Assembly (NCBI GenBank): GCA_029582265.1
Contig: CM055816.1
Span: 30,052,366-30,116,365 of the forward strand
Origin: Zoroaster sp. YZ-2022
Taxonomy: Eukaryota > Echinodermata > Asteroidea > Forcipulatida > Zoroasteridae
Direction of reading: 5' to 3'
Length of the DNA stretch: 64,000 bases
Shown: piece by piece, positions 10,811-21,570 of the stretch
Layout: each line of letters begins with the position of its first letter
Numbering within the stretch: the stretch's first letter is position 1
Program-made: the position numbers and the translations under genes
Notes under the pieces: model-generated
The model's input: only the letters and a program-made list of their open reading frames with translations
Told to the model about the DNA's origin: nothing
Database searches by the model: none

Positions 10811-10924
10811 GGTTGATTTGCAAAAAATATAAACACCGTAGCGATACTCTTGACATATTAAACAAAAACAAAAGGTATAATACTGACTGTTACTCGAAAG
10901 AATGATAATGAAGTTACCTTTCTA

Positions 10925-11158
10925 TTTACTTCATATTTCGTTTTTGTAAATGGCGATGCCAAAATGTACCCAGATACATTATACGTTCATACCCCTATGT
11001 GAAAAAGTCGTTTAAAACACAGCACAGCAAAATTCCAATCAATCCAGCAGTTTTGGCTGCAATTGGACATCGTTTAAAAAATATAAAAAATTAAATGTTG
11101 ACGCCCGGGTCTGAGGCGACGCGCACGGAGACCAGAAACTGGAGACCATTTTTTGACC
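10925..11158. mobile_element. Right part of a PIF/Harbinger-type MITE
   Basis: It shares acccctatgtgaaaaagtcg, ccagcagttttggctgcaat and the terminal accagaaactggagacc...gacc+TTA with the full element at 32172-32595. The left end is missing. It forms the start of the duplicated block shared with 32.3-34.6 kb. Confidence 0.65.
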
Positions 11159-12900
11159 TTACATATTAACACTAAACTACCCTGTTTCTTCTCTAGATTC
11201 TGGAACCCCAATACATCTGGGGCTTGATGCATTTTCACAAAACTATTAAACCTAACCTTCCCAAATCCTCCCAAATCCTCTTTGCCAAAGTGAAGGATTT
11301 TGAAGGATTGAGGTTACATGCTACATGCTCTTTGCTAAAGTGAAGGATTTTGGAGGATTGAGGTTATTAGGCATACTTGCCTTTCCATGGTACATGTACA
11401 TCCACGTTTGTTTTAGTGATTGCAAGGTCAGTGCTTGGGTCAGTGGACACTGTTTATTGCTCCATGCATGCAGGGAGGGTCCCTGGCCATGTATCACAAA
11501 TTAGAAACCCATGTGTACATACATGTCATGTGCTTGCTTTACTACTGAAGGGTTTTGGAGGATTCAGGTTATGTGTAACTAAATGGGCCTAGGGAGTTAG
11601 GGTTAATCAGGAGAAAACTGTGTAGTACCACCCATAGCCTTAATTTTAGTTAAGTCTTCTGAAACTAGGCTTGGCATTTTCCGTTTAATTTGTACACGTT
11701 TTGACACATACCGTGTACACGTGTAAATAAATTTTGTTATCACTAATAAATAGCATGACGCAGACGGATTGTCCATGTATGAAAAATAATCCAAAATACG
11801 GCAATACGGATTCAGAAAAAAATAGTACAGATTAAACAAATCCAAGCCTGGCACAAAACATCATCCAAAATTTCTTGTTGTATTCAAGTACAAACAAACT
11901 ATCAGTTGAACTTCCTGGAATCTGGAAATTGTGATACAATTTTGTGAATTTGAAAACGTTTAGTGAATTTATTTTCATGTACACGTGTAAATGTGTAAGC
12001 TTCCCAACACTATCTGAATCACATTTACTAGGGCGCCTTTTTGCGACCCTGACCAGAAACATGTTTCTGCTTCGGTCACTGGTTAAGCATTTTTTTTGCA
12101 AGTCCAGTTGTGCTGCGATGATGTCATTTAAGCCGGCAGATACATCCCAAGGACCTATAGAGGGTCATGGCAATTACAGATAAATGAAAATGGAATTTTG
12201 CATTCAAAATTATATGGGGAAGGGTTATGTTATTGTAAAACGTGTTAATAGTTATAAGTATCAGAATAAATCACAAAGGTGAGTACATAAGATGGGAATT
12301 AATTAGACATACACAAAAGCACCGCCAAAATTTAAAGTTCGCAAAGTTCAGAATTGTAATGTAATTTTTCATAAAGTAGTCCTCTCCCATGCTGTATAAT
12401 AAATATCTGAATTTTTGTGTGTGACCTCAGTTGTGTGATCATTATATTTTAGGTCATTCATTAGAAATACATGTAACCAAAAGTATTATAGCCAGGGTTT
12501 GGAGATAGGGCGTCCAATTGTTCTTCTTTGAAAAACAGGGTGTCCAAAACTTTAACTTACAATACTTTTGCAGGTGTATTACAAATAAAACAGGGTGTCC
12601 ATTTAGCAAACTGGGCGTCTAAAAGACACCCAAAGTTTTTGCTGGCAAGTATTAGTAATACACGTACTGTGACGTACGCCTATGCATGTAACTTGTTTTT
12701 CATGCATTACAACAATGTAGCGATCGAATGAGACTGAAATTCTTTGTTTGTTACAGTGTGCTTCCAAGTTCTTTGTGTACGTGAACATCTCAGCATAACA
12801 CTACCTTACCTGACGGAAATATGTACAATTTAAGGCACATCATGATCACGAGAATATAAATTCGCTCAGATGATCAACAATTGGTTTCTAATCGGAAAAT
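10960..12900. repeat. Segmental duplication I, copy 1 (partner about 32300-34560)
   Basis: Long near-identical stretches are shared with 32300-34560, including gaaactaggcttggca, ttgtacacgttttgacacat, gacaccctaa-flanking text around ctttaacttacaatactttt, and the end gatcaacaa(t/c)tggtttctaatc. The copies differ by insertions: a TTAA-type element at 11250-11602 is present only here. No intact gene is seen inside. Confidence 0.85.
11250..11602. mobile_element. TTAA-flanked element (CCTAACC...GGTTAGGG ends)
   Basis: TTAA at 11246-11249 and 11603-11606 brackets ends reading acctaacc and gttaggg. The second copy of the duplicated block (about 32948) has a single ctaa at this point and no element, so this is a real insertion with a duplicated TTAA target. 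A related copy is at 61388-61700. Confidence 0.85.
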
Positions 12901-13470
12901 ATTCAACTACTTTCCAAGAACACAAATTCCACGAAAACACCCCCTCGACGCCCACGACCCTCGACCCCCACGACCCTTCGACGTACGCTCATATAAACAA
13001 AGCACACGTACTCGCGGAATTCACTACCACCAGTGCAGTACGAATGTATGTATGTATGTATTTCGCAATGCCCATGCGCAAGCATGTTGCACGGCTGGCC
13101 TTCGGCGCCAGAATCAAATCGTATCCCAAATGGGAACCTGGCTAGCTCGCTTGCCTGTTGCGCCGTTTGCTGCATGACGACCTGTCGTCGCGAAATCAAC
13201 GAATTTTTAATGCTGCCACAAGCCAAATTATACCATTCCCGAGTAGATAATTTCATATTCTATCAAAAAAATTGCATACTTATGTCGGTTTTTTGCTAGT
13301 TGGGTGAGGGCGCAGTTTTTGGCAACGTTCTTCCTACAACTCATTTCGGTCGTAGAAGGATATCGCTTCCAAGACGGCCGCATGGCTTTCCGGCATCCTG
13401 ATTGGTCAATAAGCATTACATCACAAACTGGCATGCGCGCACAGCCCCGAATGGACATTTTACTTGAAAA
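12900..13470. other. More GC-rich unique segment, no recognised gene
   Basis: This lies between the two duplicated blocks. Overlapping frames on both strands (12870-13528) show no domain and no clean splice sites. It contains a (tatg)n run near 13044. Confidence 0.4.
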
Positions 13471-13622
13471 CAGAAACAGAAAAACACAAAATTTTCTTTA
13501 TTTTAACTGTGTGTCAAAGTTTATTTAATTGCATTCAAAACAAACAATGCAATGGTACACATTGGTTGCAGTATACAACATCAGATACAGAAAATACAAT
13601 TCTCAGAGAAATTATAATTTAA

Positions 13623-13867
13623 CCCTAACCCCCTAGGTATTCTGGCTGGGAACCTCCCTGAATCCTCCAAAATCCATCAGTGCACTTTTGGAAACATGCC
13701 CTTATCTTCAACACGCATTTTCGTTGATCTTTCATATTCAGCACTTATGGTATGTACTTCTTGCCAGGTAGTAATTTTGTCCCATCTGAAGAGGTGAAAG
13801 TACCAGTTTTCAACAGTGCCTTGGAGTGCACCTTGGAGGATTTTGCAGGATTTGGGGTGGTTAAGGG
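13623..13867. mobile_element. TTAA-flanked MITE (CCCTAACCCC ends)
   Basis: TTAA (13619-13622) precedes ccctaacccccta and the right end ggttaaggg is followed by ttat. The matching place in duplication copy 2 (about 49265) has a single ttaa and no element, which proves the insertion. Confidence 0.85.
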
Positions 13868-14049
13868 TTATGCTTCTTTACAGTTAAGCTTTTAAATAAA
13901 AAGTTACAGAATATTTAAGATAATCCTTCTGGAAATTAGCGACTACTTTACTAAGAAGTGATTGTACATACTGACACTCCTTATTCACATCAGCGTGAAC
14001 TACTGGAGGACCAGGATGACCCCCAAAACATGCATAGTAAATAACAATT

Positions 14050-14582
14050 AAAAGGACAGTATCGTCACGATCAGAGCAGACATTCAACAGGGCATGGAAT
14101 TGGTGTCCTAGTTTTAGATAAACTCAGTGACTGAAAATACTCCACGAGCACACGCTGGCCTAGATAACATGGTGTGGTAAGATCATATTACCGTGGCTGA
14201 TACATAAATAATGAGCCAGTAACTGCATAAAACTGATATTTATGCATCAGGCATAGATGGATCTTATTGCGCACTGTTATTTAGGACAGCACGCACTCGT
14301 TAGCTTTGCATGGTGAGGAGGATAAGTAAGACTAACTGCGGTGACACCTTGTGAAATTCTCAACTGAGTAGTAATTAGTTCTGAAAAGAACTTGGGGTAC
14401 AACTCGACGTTTCGATCAGTGTACTCAGATCGTCCTCAGGAGAATTTCACATGGTGTCACCGCAATTAGTCTTACTTATCGTTAGGTATTATTTTCAGTC
14501 ACCGAGTTCATCTAAAACTAGGACACTGATTCCATGCCCTGTCGAAAGTCTGCTCTGATCATGACGATATTGTCCCTTTAAG
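14050..14582. mobile_element. MITE, AAAGGGACAATATC family, interrupted
   Basis: The left end aaaaggacagtatcgtcacg and right end gatattgtccctttaa enclose the usual interior. Both duplication copies contain it, so it predates the duplication. In this copy it is split by the foldback element at 14304-14479. Confidence 0.8.
14304..14479. mobile_element. 176-bp foldback element with hammerhead-like core
   Basis: It is flanked by cgttag (14298-14303 and 14480-14485). The allelic position in duplication copy 2 (49827-49832) has one cgttag and no insert. The arms ggtgacacc..gtgaaattctc and gagaatttcac..ggtgtcacc are inverted. On the minus strand the middle reads ctgagga, a short hairpin (gatc..gatc), then gaaacgtcgag. 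That matches the hammerhead core order CUGANGA-stem II-GAAA-C-GUC, with one extra base after CUGAGGA. No protein is encoded. Confidence 0.6.
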
Positions 14583-15111
14583 TTCGGACGGTTAATTTTG
14601 GTTAAGCTGTTGCACTGCCTACGAGTATGAATACTTTTTTGTTTCAAAATGGATGGATTTGGAAGAAACTTGGTGGATGGATTGATGACACCCCATATTA
14701 TATTAATGCATTATAATAAATAATTGCATAATTGCTTTCAAAATAACCTTGATTAATCATGTTTTGATACAGAATCTAGCGGTAATTAAATTTACTTTAT
14801 TTATTTTAATTAACATCCTAGGCTCCTCCATATTATCTAAAACTACTAAATAAATGATTTTTTTTGCTTGTGACACATGAGTTGTCCGAACTCTTTTCAT
14901 GAACAAGGACTAACATTATCCGTAAGTGTATTAGGATACCAACAATTACTTGTATATAAGTAGAAAAAGTAATTTAAAAAAAAATGTAAATATACGCACA
15001 GCATAAGATTAAATACAAAACATGATATGAGGATGAGGAACCAAACATGATGACAATACTGTCCCTTTAAGTTAGAATATGCTCTGCACATTTACAATCT
15101 GTATTAATATT

Positions 15112-15335
15112 TATGGCGATAATGCTTAAAACTAATCAAACACAATCACCATCTCTGCCTTCAACCGGTCTCAATTTATACTCCTGGGTGAAGAGTCGCA
15201 ATTCAAGATTAGGCATCTTGCCTGAGGATAAGTGCCGCAACCAGTCTGGCTAGGATTCGACCCCACATTCTGATGCCTTAGCCACCAGAACTTGAATCCG
15301 GTGCGCTAGACCACTTGGCCACGACACTCCACATC
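15112..15335 (-). mobile_element. tRNA-derived SINE
   Basis: Minus-strand box A (tggccaagtggtctagcgc) and box B (ggggtcgaatcc) are followed by the central module shared with the copies at 17840, 25490, 37150, 41252 and 50430 (short-range strings such as gggtaaatgggtacc). Confidence 0.75.
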
Positions 15336-15796
15336 CATCATCCACATATGCCAACAAAAGTTGGTCGACAACTATTCACATGTGTATGCACCGAATGTAG
15401 GCATTAGCGCAATTTGAACCAATCAGTGTGCAAGCATTTTCACTCCAAATGCACGATAGTCTCATTTCTTTGGACATAAAAAAACATGGGAACCAGATTT
15501 TGACTCTTCGGTAGAGGTGATTTCAGCCTGATGGCGTTTCCGTGGGGATAAAATTAGACATAGCTTTGTTCATTATGAATTGCCATTGTAAATCTCTGTT
15601 TGAGACCAGGGCATCAAACCTTTATTCTTTTTTTGTTGGCCTTTGATAATAATCCTGATAGGTTCGAAATGTAAGACCACTAACTCCTATTTTGTTTTTA
15701 ATAGTAAGAATAATAGTATACAAATTTGATGGAAGACAACTTGCAGTCAAACCTGTGTAATGTGGCCACTCAAGGAATCAATGCTAGTACTCTTAA

Positions 15797-16006
15797 GCCT
15801 AACCCCACAGCTATTTTGGCTAAGAACATTCCTGAATCTGCCAAAATCCAACACCATGCAGTAACACTACCACCAAACTGTTGTACTTAGCTGGAATTGG
15901 AACACCCGGCCCCATGAAAATTATGCCTGTCAGGGCTAGACAGTACTGAGTCCATCAAAAGACAACAAACCCTGCTGTTGGAGTTGAATAGTTTGGGTGG
16001 TTAGGG
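15797..16006. mobile_element. TTAA-flanked MITE (tattttggctaagaac subfamily)
   Basis: TTAA flanks are at 15793-15796 and 16007-16010. The interior string ctattttggctaagaacat, then ccaacaccatgca, is shared with 38396-38604 and 39652-39858. The right end is ggttaggg. Confidence 0.85.
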
Positions 16007-16212
16007 TTAATAATGGACAGGTGGCCTCAATGTGCAGGTTTTTTATATTGTATAATACATTGCTTTGGGTCTACATTGAGCAGGTGGCCATTGTATCCAG
16101 GTGGCCATTATATCCAAGTGGCCATTATATCCTGGTGGCCACAGTGGTAGGTTTGACTATGGAAGAACATTGGAAAGGCACTTTCAGTTCAGTGAAAATA
16201 ATTATCCCGTCA

Positions 16213-16516
16213 GGCCAACAAAAAAAGTCTATGGTTTCTGGTCGTAGGTCGGCTTCAAAATTGGTGGTGTAATTTTCTTTTTTAAAATGATACATGTATA
16301 CTCGTTATTGGAACCAGACCAAATTTCCCATAGACAAAGTATAGTGACTAAAAGAGCGGCCGCACAAATGTTGCTATCCCTATTTGAAAAAGTTGTTTAA
16401 AACAATCGATCCAGCGATTTGGCTGCAACTGGACATTTCATAGCAAAAGAGAGATATGAAAATGTGTGGGTCTGAGGTGATGCACGTGGGGACCAGAAAC
16501 CATCGACTTTGTTGGC
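16213..16516. mobile_element. PIF/Harbinger-type MITE (GGCCAA ends)
   Basis: The left end ggccaacaaaaaaagtctat and right end gactttgttggc are inverted and both adjoin a ggtttctggtc motif. Relatives are at 29986-30358 and 32172-32595. Flanking trinucleotides are eroded. Confidence 0.65.
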
Positions 16517-16519
16517 TTT

Positions 16520-17835
16520 ACAGTTCACAATCTACATTAATAAAGAGAGCACATGCAGGCACTAATTCAATTAACTGAGCTGGTAACTACATGTAGATGG
16601 CAAGTATACCATGCCTCTAAAATCTAGTCTGTTATCAGGACCCAGGAAAGATATATTTACTTACACTTGTCATTTGATTGGTGGATTACACATCATGTAT
16701 CATCCACTAGTTTGCCGTTGTGCCTTCAGCATGATAGACAATGGCGCCAAATCTATCTTCAACATCTGGTACATCTCTAGGGCGACATGGTGTGGTGAAA
16801 AACTCCTGAAACTATATAAATGGAATCTTTTTATGAGTAAACAAGATGTTGCATTTTGTACACCTGTACAGGTACAGAACTCAATTTAATGTGATGTGAT
16901 TCAATTTGCTTCAATGCGATTTTATTCAATTTGAAAGCGATTTGAGATCACATTTATTTCCATACTCTCAAGAAAATTGTTTCTATGTACATCGAAATAT
17001 GATATTGAACAAACGATTTGATTATACAAATCAAAGCAAGTAAATCTATACAAGCAGGGATTGCCCCTGACATTTTTTGTTTTTCACTAGCCAGCCGGAC
17101 TAGTAAGTTTGACTATTCAGGGTCGTAGTGAGTTGTTATTACTTTGTAATATATTGTATTTTACTCACAGAAAGAGCTGCGGTTTCAGGTTGTAGTTCCG
17201 CTACGCCCCTGTGACTATTACGGGGTAGCTACATGTAATGTATTCCACATACGTTTTCACTGGTCCACATGTTTTAAGTACTTTTTATAAGAATCCGCAG
17301 GGTGGACCACAATTGTCAATATTTTTGAGGTACACATAGGACAAAGAGAGTCAGAGTAGAATTACTACAGAAGGCGGCACTCTTAGGGACAGCAAGGATT
17401 CTGCGAAAGACACTCGAGATCTAAGGCTACGGGACGTAGCTTGACTCAAGGTGTAACCGGCAGAAAGGAAAACAAGATCTTTCTTTTCATGCTGTGCTAA
17501 TGCAAAATAATAATGATAATAATAATAATAATGGTAGATTTTTATATAGCAAAAACGATGTGATGCTCGAGGAACTTTTTACATAATTATTATTGATTGA
17601 TTGAAAATGATTTATTGCATTCTACTCATTCGCCGCCAGCGGCGGAATTGACAGAATAGTTACATCATTATTACAAATTCAAAAGCCATTAAAAAGATAA
17701 ATAACCAAATTTTAAATACTTGTACATGTATAAGTGTTAAAAATGTATGTACATCGAGAAAAAAAAGAATACATTCATTAAATTATCCCTGTCATCATGT
17801 TACTTTAAAAAAAAAAAAATCCTGGATCATTCTCA
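16520..17835. other. No recognised gene
   Basis: A frame at 16611-16889 has no recognisable domain. Simple (aat)n and poly-A runs occur near 17516 and 17806. No splice-bounded Ig exon was found. Confidence 0.35.
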
Positions 17836-17839
17836 AGTA

Positions 17840-18030
17840 TACAGCCCCGGCAGCCGGTTAGGCACTCATCGACTATTCAATCACAATTACCATCTGTGCC
17901 CTCACAGGTCCCCATTCATACTACTGGGTGACGTGCCACAATGGGCATGGCCAGGATTCTAACCCACATTCTAACGACTCAGCCGCAGCGCTCAAGTCCA
18001 GTGCAATAGACCGCTCAACCATGACACTCC
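17840..18030 (-). mobile_element. tRNA-derived SINE
   Basis: The minus-strand head tcatggttgagcggtctatt (box A) and gggttagaatcctgg (box B) match the other SINE copies. The tail part precedes the box elements in window coordinates because of orientation. Confidence 0.7.
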
Positions 18031-18083
18031 ACTATAAAAAGACATTACCGAAACCCCTCTGTTCGTTTTAATGAACGTCCAGG

Positions 18084-18121
<38 letters not shown>

Positions 18122-18127
18122 TTTATG

Positions 18128-18610
18128 TGTATGTGTCACACTTTTGAAAGGAAATAATTTCCAATTGTTTGTTAATAATTTGAGCAGGAATATTTATTAG
18201 TATCGTTCAAAATTGTTGACGTGTTCAAAATTGTTGCTTTTTAACACATGTATGCTTATAAACCCTTACCTTCTGTGTTATTAACCAGTTCGCGTCGGAG
18301 GCCGCGTATACACGCAATTTTTTTTTGCACCACGGATCGGAGAGCGTCTAAACACGCCATAGGAAACTCCGGAATATTTGTATGCATGCTTGGTTGACGT
18401 GGCAATGAGCCGAGTGTACAGTGACATGCTCGGTAGACGTGGCTGTAGACTGTGGCTGTAGACGCATTGTGGAAGCTTCCATTAACGTGTTTGTGTGGGA
18501 AAAAGAAACCCGCACAGGGGCCCAGAAAAACTTTTTTATTCCCGACACGAACTGGTTAACAAACAGTTGGCAATTATATTTCCCTTCAAAAGTGTGACAC
18601 ATACATATAA
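18128..18610. repeat. Foldback around a TTAA element, with a truncated copy of the TM exon boundary
   Basis: The string tatgtgtcacacttttgaaa (about 18130) is mirrored near 18585-18605 (tttcccttcaaaagtgtgac), making arms of about 47 bp. Just inside the left arm, 18170-18280 repeats the sequence downstream of and including the donor of the TM exon (aacccttaccttct). The element at 18285-18555 interrupts that duplicate. Confidence 0.6.
18285..18555. mobile_element. TTAA-flanked MITE with CCAGTTCGCGTCGG ends
   Basis: TTAA flanks are at 18281-18284 and 18556-18559. The ends ccagttcgcgtcgg and cccgacacgaactgg are inverted. A second copy is at 62091-62339. Confidence 0.85.
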
Positions 18611-18672
18611 ACCTATAACAATTTAGACCTTGATGTTCGTTAAAACAAACACATGGGTTTCGGGTTTGTTAA

Positions 18673-18980
18673 CCCTCCTACTATTGATGCACTTTAGTGG
18701 AAAGTTGCTGTAGAGGTCAAAACCAGTCAACTGCCTGTTTTGACTGTTGACCCAAATGTGCACGCAGAGGCATTTTCGACTGATCATTTTGACCACCCTG
18801 AACAATACATGTACCTGACAATGCTTTTACCAGTCAAAAACAGTCGACTCATTTTAACATGTAAATGTACTTACTACACGTAAGGTTAATTAAACAGTGT
18901 TTGACTTTTAAGTGCACTAGATATACCTTGGGAAGTATTTCAAAATGTTGACTGATTTTGACCTTGTAGTAGTAGGAGGG
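18673..18980. mobile_element. TTAA-flanked MITE with CCCTCCTACTA ends
   Basis: TTAA flanks are at 18669-18672 and 18981-18984. The ends ccctcctacta and tagtaggaggg are inverted. The interior is rich in tgactg/ttttgac motifs. At least seven relatives lie in this window. Confidence 0.85.
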
Positions 18981-19062
18981 TTAATAATTTGAGCAGGAAA
19001 ATTGTTGACTGACCGACACGTGTATGCTTTTTTTTAACACATGTATGCTTGTAAACCCTTAC

Positions 19063-19178
19063 CTTCTTTGTCATATGCACTACCGGATCCGGAAGTAAGC
19101 ACACCACAGCTAAGATTACAGCCACCAGGATGACTAATACACCAATCACAATGTCCTTAGCTGGCTGTATTGGCAAAG
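19063..19178 (-). CDS. Receptor exon: transmembrane segment (set B)
   Basis: An acceptor (actgcag) precedes 19178 and a donor (aag/gtaagg) follows 19063. The exon enters in phase 1 and leaves in phase 0, like the TM exon at 58349-58485. It encodes a short extracellular end (ALPIQPAKD), a clear membrane span (IVIGVLVILVAVILAVVCLL) and the start of a cytoplasmic side (HMTKK). A tail exon should lie further left but was not recognised. By context it closes the receptor whose leader is at 29785-29941. Confidence 0.7.
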
Positions 19179-19382
19179 CTGCAGTTTCCAAGAAAAAGTG
19201 AACATGAGCATTTTCTTTTGACTCTGATATTTTTTTATTCAAATCTGGACTTTATTACAGATATTATGGTATTGCACTAATTTCAGAATTTTTTAAAGAA
19301 TAAGCTGATGTATTGGTATGCAAGTAGATACTGGTATAAAACTAGATCTGCCATCAAGTTAGGCATTATACCTTACCAGAAG

Positions 19383-20590
19383 TCTATTGAAGTATGCCAC
19401 TCGTGTACTAACCTAGTCCACGGCATAGTACCAGAAGTCAATTACCTACATGAAGTGTGCCACTCGTGTACTAACCTAGTCCACAGCACAGCACCAGAAG
19501 TCTATTACCTACATGAAGTGTGCCACTCGTGTACTAACCTAGTCCACGGCACAGTACCAGAAGTCTATTACCTACATGAAGTGTGCCACTCGTGTACTAA
19601 CCTAATCCACAGCACAGCACCAGAAGTCTATTACCTACATGAAGTGTGCCACTCGTGTACTAACCTAGTCCACAGCACAGCACCAGAAGTCTATTACCTA
19701 CATGAAGTGTGCCACTCGTGTACTAACCTAGTCCACGGCACAGTACCAGAAGTCTATTACCTACATGAAGTGTGCCGCTCGTGTACTAACCTAGTCCACG
19801 GCACAGTACCAGAAGTCTATTACCTACATGAAGTGTGACACTCGTGTACTAACCTAGTCCACGGCACTGTACCAGAAGTCTATTACCTACATGAAGTGTG
19901 CCGCTCGTGTACTAATCTAGTCCTTGGCATAGTACATGTGTACCAGAAGTCTATTACCTACATGAAGTGTGCCACTCGTGTACTAATCTAGTCCTTGGCA
20001 TAGTACATGTGTACCAGAAGTCTATTACCTACATGAAGTGTGCCACTCGTGTACTAACCTAGTCCACGGCGCAGTACCAGAAGTCTGTTACCTACATGAA
20101 GTGTGCCGCTCGTCTACTAACCTAGTCCACGGCACAGTACCAGAAGTCAACTACCTACATGAAGTGTGCCGCTCGTGTACTAACCTAGTCCACGGCACAG
20201 TACCAGAAGTCTATTACCTACATGAAGTGTGCCGCTCGTGTACTAACCTAGTCCACGGCACAGTACCAGAAGTCTATTACCTACATGAAGTGTGCCGCTC
20301 GTGTACTAACCTAGTCCACGGCACAGTACCAGAAGTCTATTACCTACATGAAGTGTGCCACTCGTGTACTAACCTAGTCCACGGCACAGTACTAGAAGTC
20401 TATTACCTACATGAAGTGTGCCACTCGTGTACTAACCTAGTCCACGACACAGTACCAGAAGTCTATTACCTACATGAAGTGTGCTGCTCGTGTACTAACC
20501 TAGTCCACGACACAGTACCAGAAGTCTATTACCTACATGAAGTGTGCCGCTCGTGTACTAACCTAGTCCACGGCACAGTACCAGAGTGCC
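19383..20590 (+). repeat. 63-bp minisatellite, forward array (about 19 units)
   Basis: The unit contains cactcgtgtactaacctagt, ccacggcacagtaccag and aagtctattacctacatgaa. As 63 is a multiple of three, a frame stays open across units (HSCTNLVHGTVPEVYYLHEVC), but two units of about 72 bp and a stop break it. It lies in the intron before the TM exon. It is a repeat, not a gene. Confidence 0.95.
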
Positions 20591-20689
20591 AACCTGCTGT
20601 AATCCATACCACAGCATTGTACTCCATATGGTTATACAAGCTTGGTTACAGGTTTGCTCCCCTGCACGACCTGCAGTGGGGTATCATGG

Positions 20690-20880
20690 GATAGGCGTTT
20701 CCATGTGAAAATAGTTCTGAGAGAACTAGATTCAATCTTAAACTAGATGCGGGTGAACCATAAGCTGTGGGGAGAATGCGCAAATGCTATTGAGCACACG
20801 CGAGATACAGTTCTCTCACACACTGGGTAATTCTCCCAGACTGCACTGCTTCTTTTTGAGACCTTGCGCGTCAGTTTGTG
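20690..20880. repeat. Dispersed repeat, inverted partner of 25280-25475
   Basis: Strings such as gtatcatgggat, tctgagagaactag and ctcccagactgcactgcttc reappear in reverse orientation at 25280-25475. It forms the spacer between the two opposed minisatellite arrays. Confidence 0.6.
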
Positions 20881-20924
20881 GAACAATATGTCATGAATGA
20901 CCCAAATCCATTGTTCTTGGGAGT

Positions 20925-21345
20925 ACTATGCCATGGACTAGGTTAGTACATGAGTGCACACTTTATGTAAGTAACAGACTTCTGGTACTGTGCTGTGGAC
21001 TAGGTTAGTACACGAGTGGCACATTTCATGTAGGTAACAGACTTCTGGTACTATGCCGTGGACTAGGTTAGTACAAGAGTGCACACTTCATGTAGGTAAT
21101 AGACTTCTGGTACTATGCCGTGGACTAGGTTAGTACACGAGTGGCACACTTCATGTAGGCAAGAGACTTCTGGTGCTATGCCGTGGCACACTTCATGTAA
21201 CAGACTTCTGGTGCTATGCCGTGGACTAGCTTAGTACACGAGTGGCACACTTCATGTAGGTAACAGACTTCTGGTGCTGTGCCGTGGACTAGCTTAGTAC
21301 ACGAGTGGCACATTTCATGTAGGTAATAGACTTCTGGTACTGTTC
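20925..21345 (-). repeat. 63-bp minisatellite, reverse array
   Basis: Six to seven units of the same minisatellite in opposite orientation (gactaggttagtacacgag) end a few bases inside the intron next to the V exon donor at 21354. With the forward array it forms a large inverted repeat with a spacer of about 335 bp. Confidence 0.95.
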
Positions 21346-21354
21346 TAACCTTAC

Positions 21355-21570
21355 CTATCACCCCAACAGTAGTCCGTCCGTCCAGAATGTTGCTATCACC
21401 CAGGAAAACTCGACAGTAATATGTTCCGTTAGAAGAATCCATGACTTGATGGATTACCAGGTTGTATTTCCCATCAATCGAGTACTTTCCTTTTGGTACG
21501 CCATGCCCCAGATTGGTCATCTTACCATGGTGCAAACAGGATATGAATGGTTCAATGTCTTTCAAAGAGC
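21355..21570 (-). CDS. Receptor exon: second half of the second V-type Ig domain (set B)
   Basis: An acceptor (gcctacag) precedes 21570 and a donor (gatag/gtaagg) follows 21355. It is 216 bp, phase 1 to phase 1. It encodes LGHGVPKGKYSIDGKYNLVI, then DSSNGTYYCRV with the second Ig cysteine in the V-type D-x-(S/G)-x-YYC motif, and an end strand (TTVGVIG). The frame is intact. It pairs with 23352-23471 to complete one V domain and is followed 3' by the minisatellite intron and the TM exon. Confidence 0.85.

Larger units (their letters stand above)
13470..15080. repeat. Segmental duplication II, copy 1 (partner about 49108-51072)
   Basis: The start cagaaaaacacaaaattttc and later stretches (tgcaatggtacacattggt; ctagcggtaattaaatttac) recur in order at 49108-51072. 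Copy 1 alone carries a TTAA-type element (13623-13867) and the 176-bp foldback element (14304-14479). Copy 2 alone carries about 870 bp that include a SINE. Confidence 0.85.

Noticed and set aside
12870..13528. Cluster of five overlapping frames in a GC-richer segment
   Set aside because: They compete on both strands, none shows a domain or clean splice sites.
19308..20694. Two long plus-strand frames with a 21-residue repeat
   Set aside because: They follow from a 63-bp minisatellite whose unit length is a multiple of three. The frame is broken by 72-bp units and has no start context, signal or splice logic.
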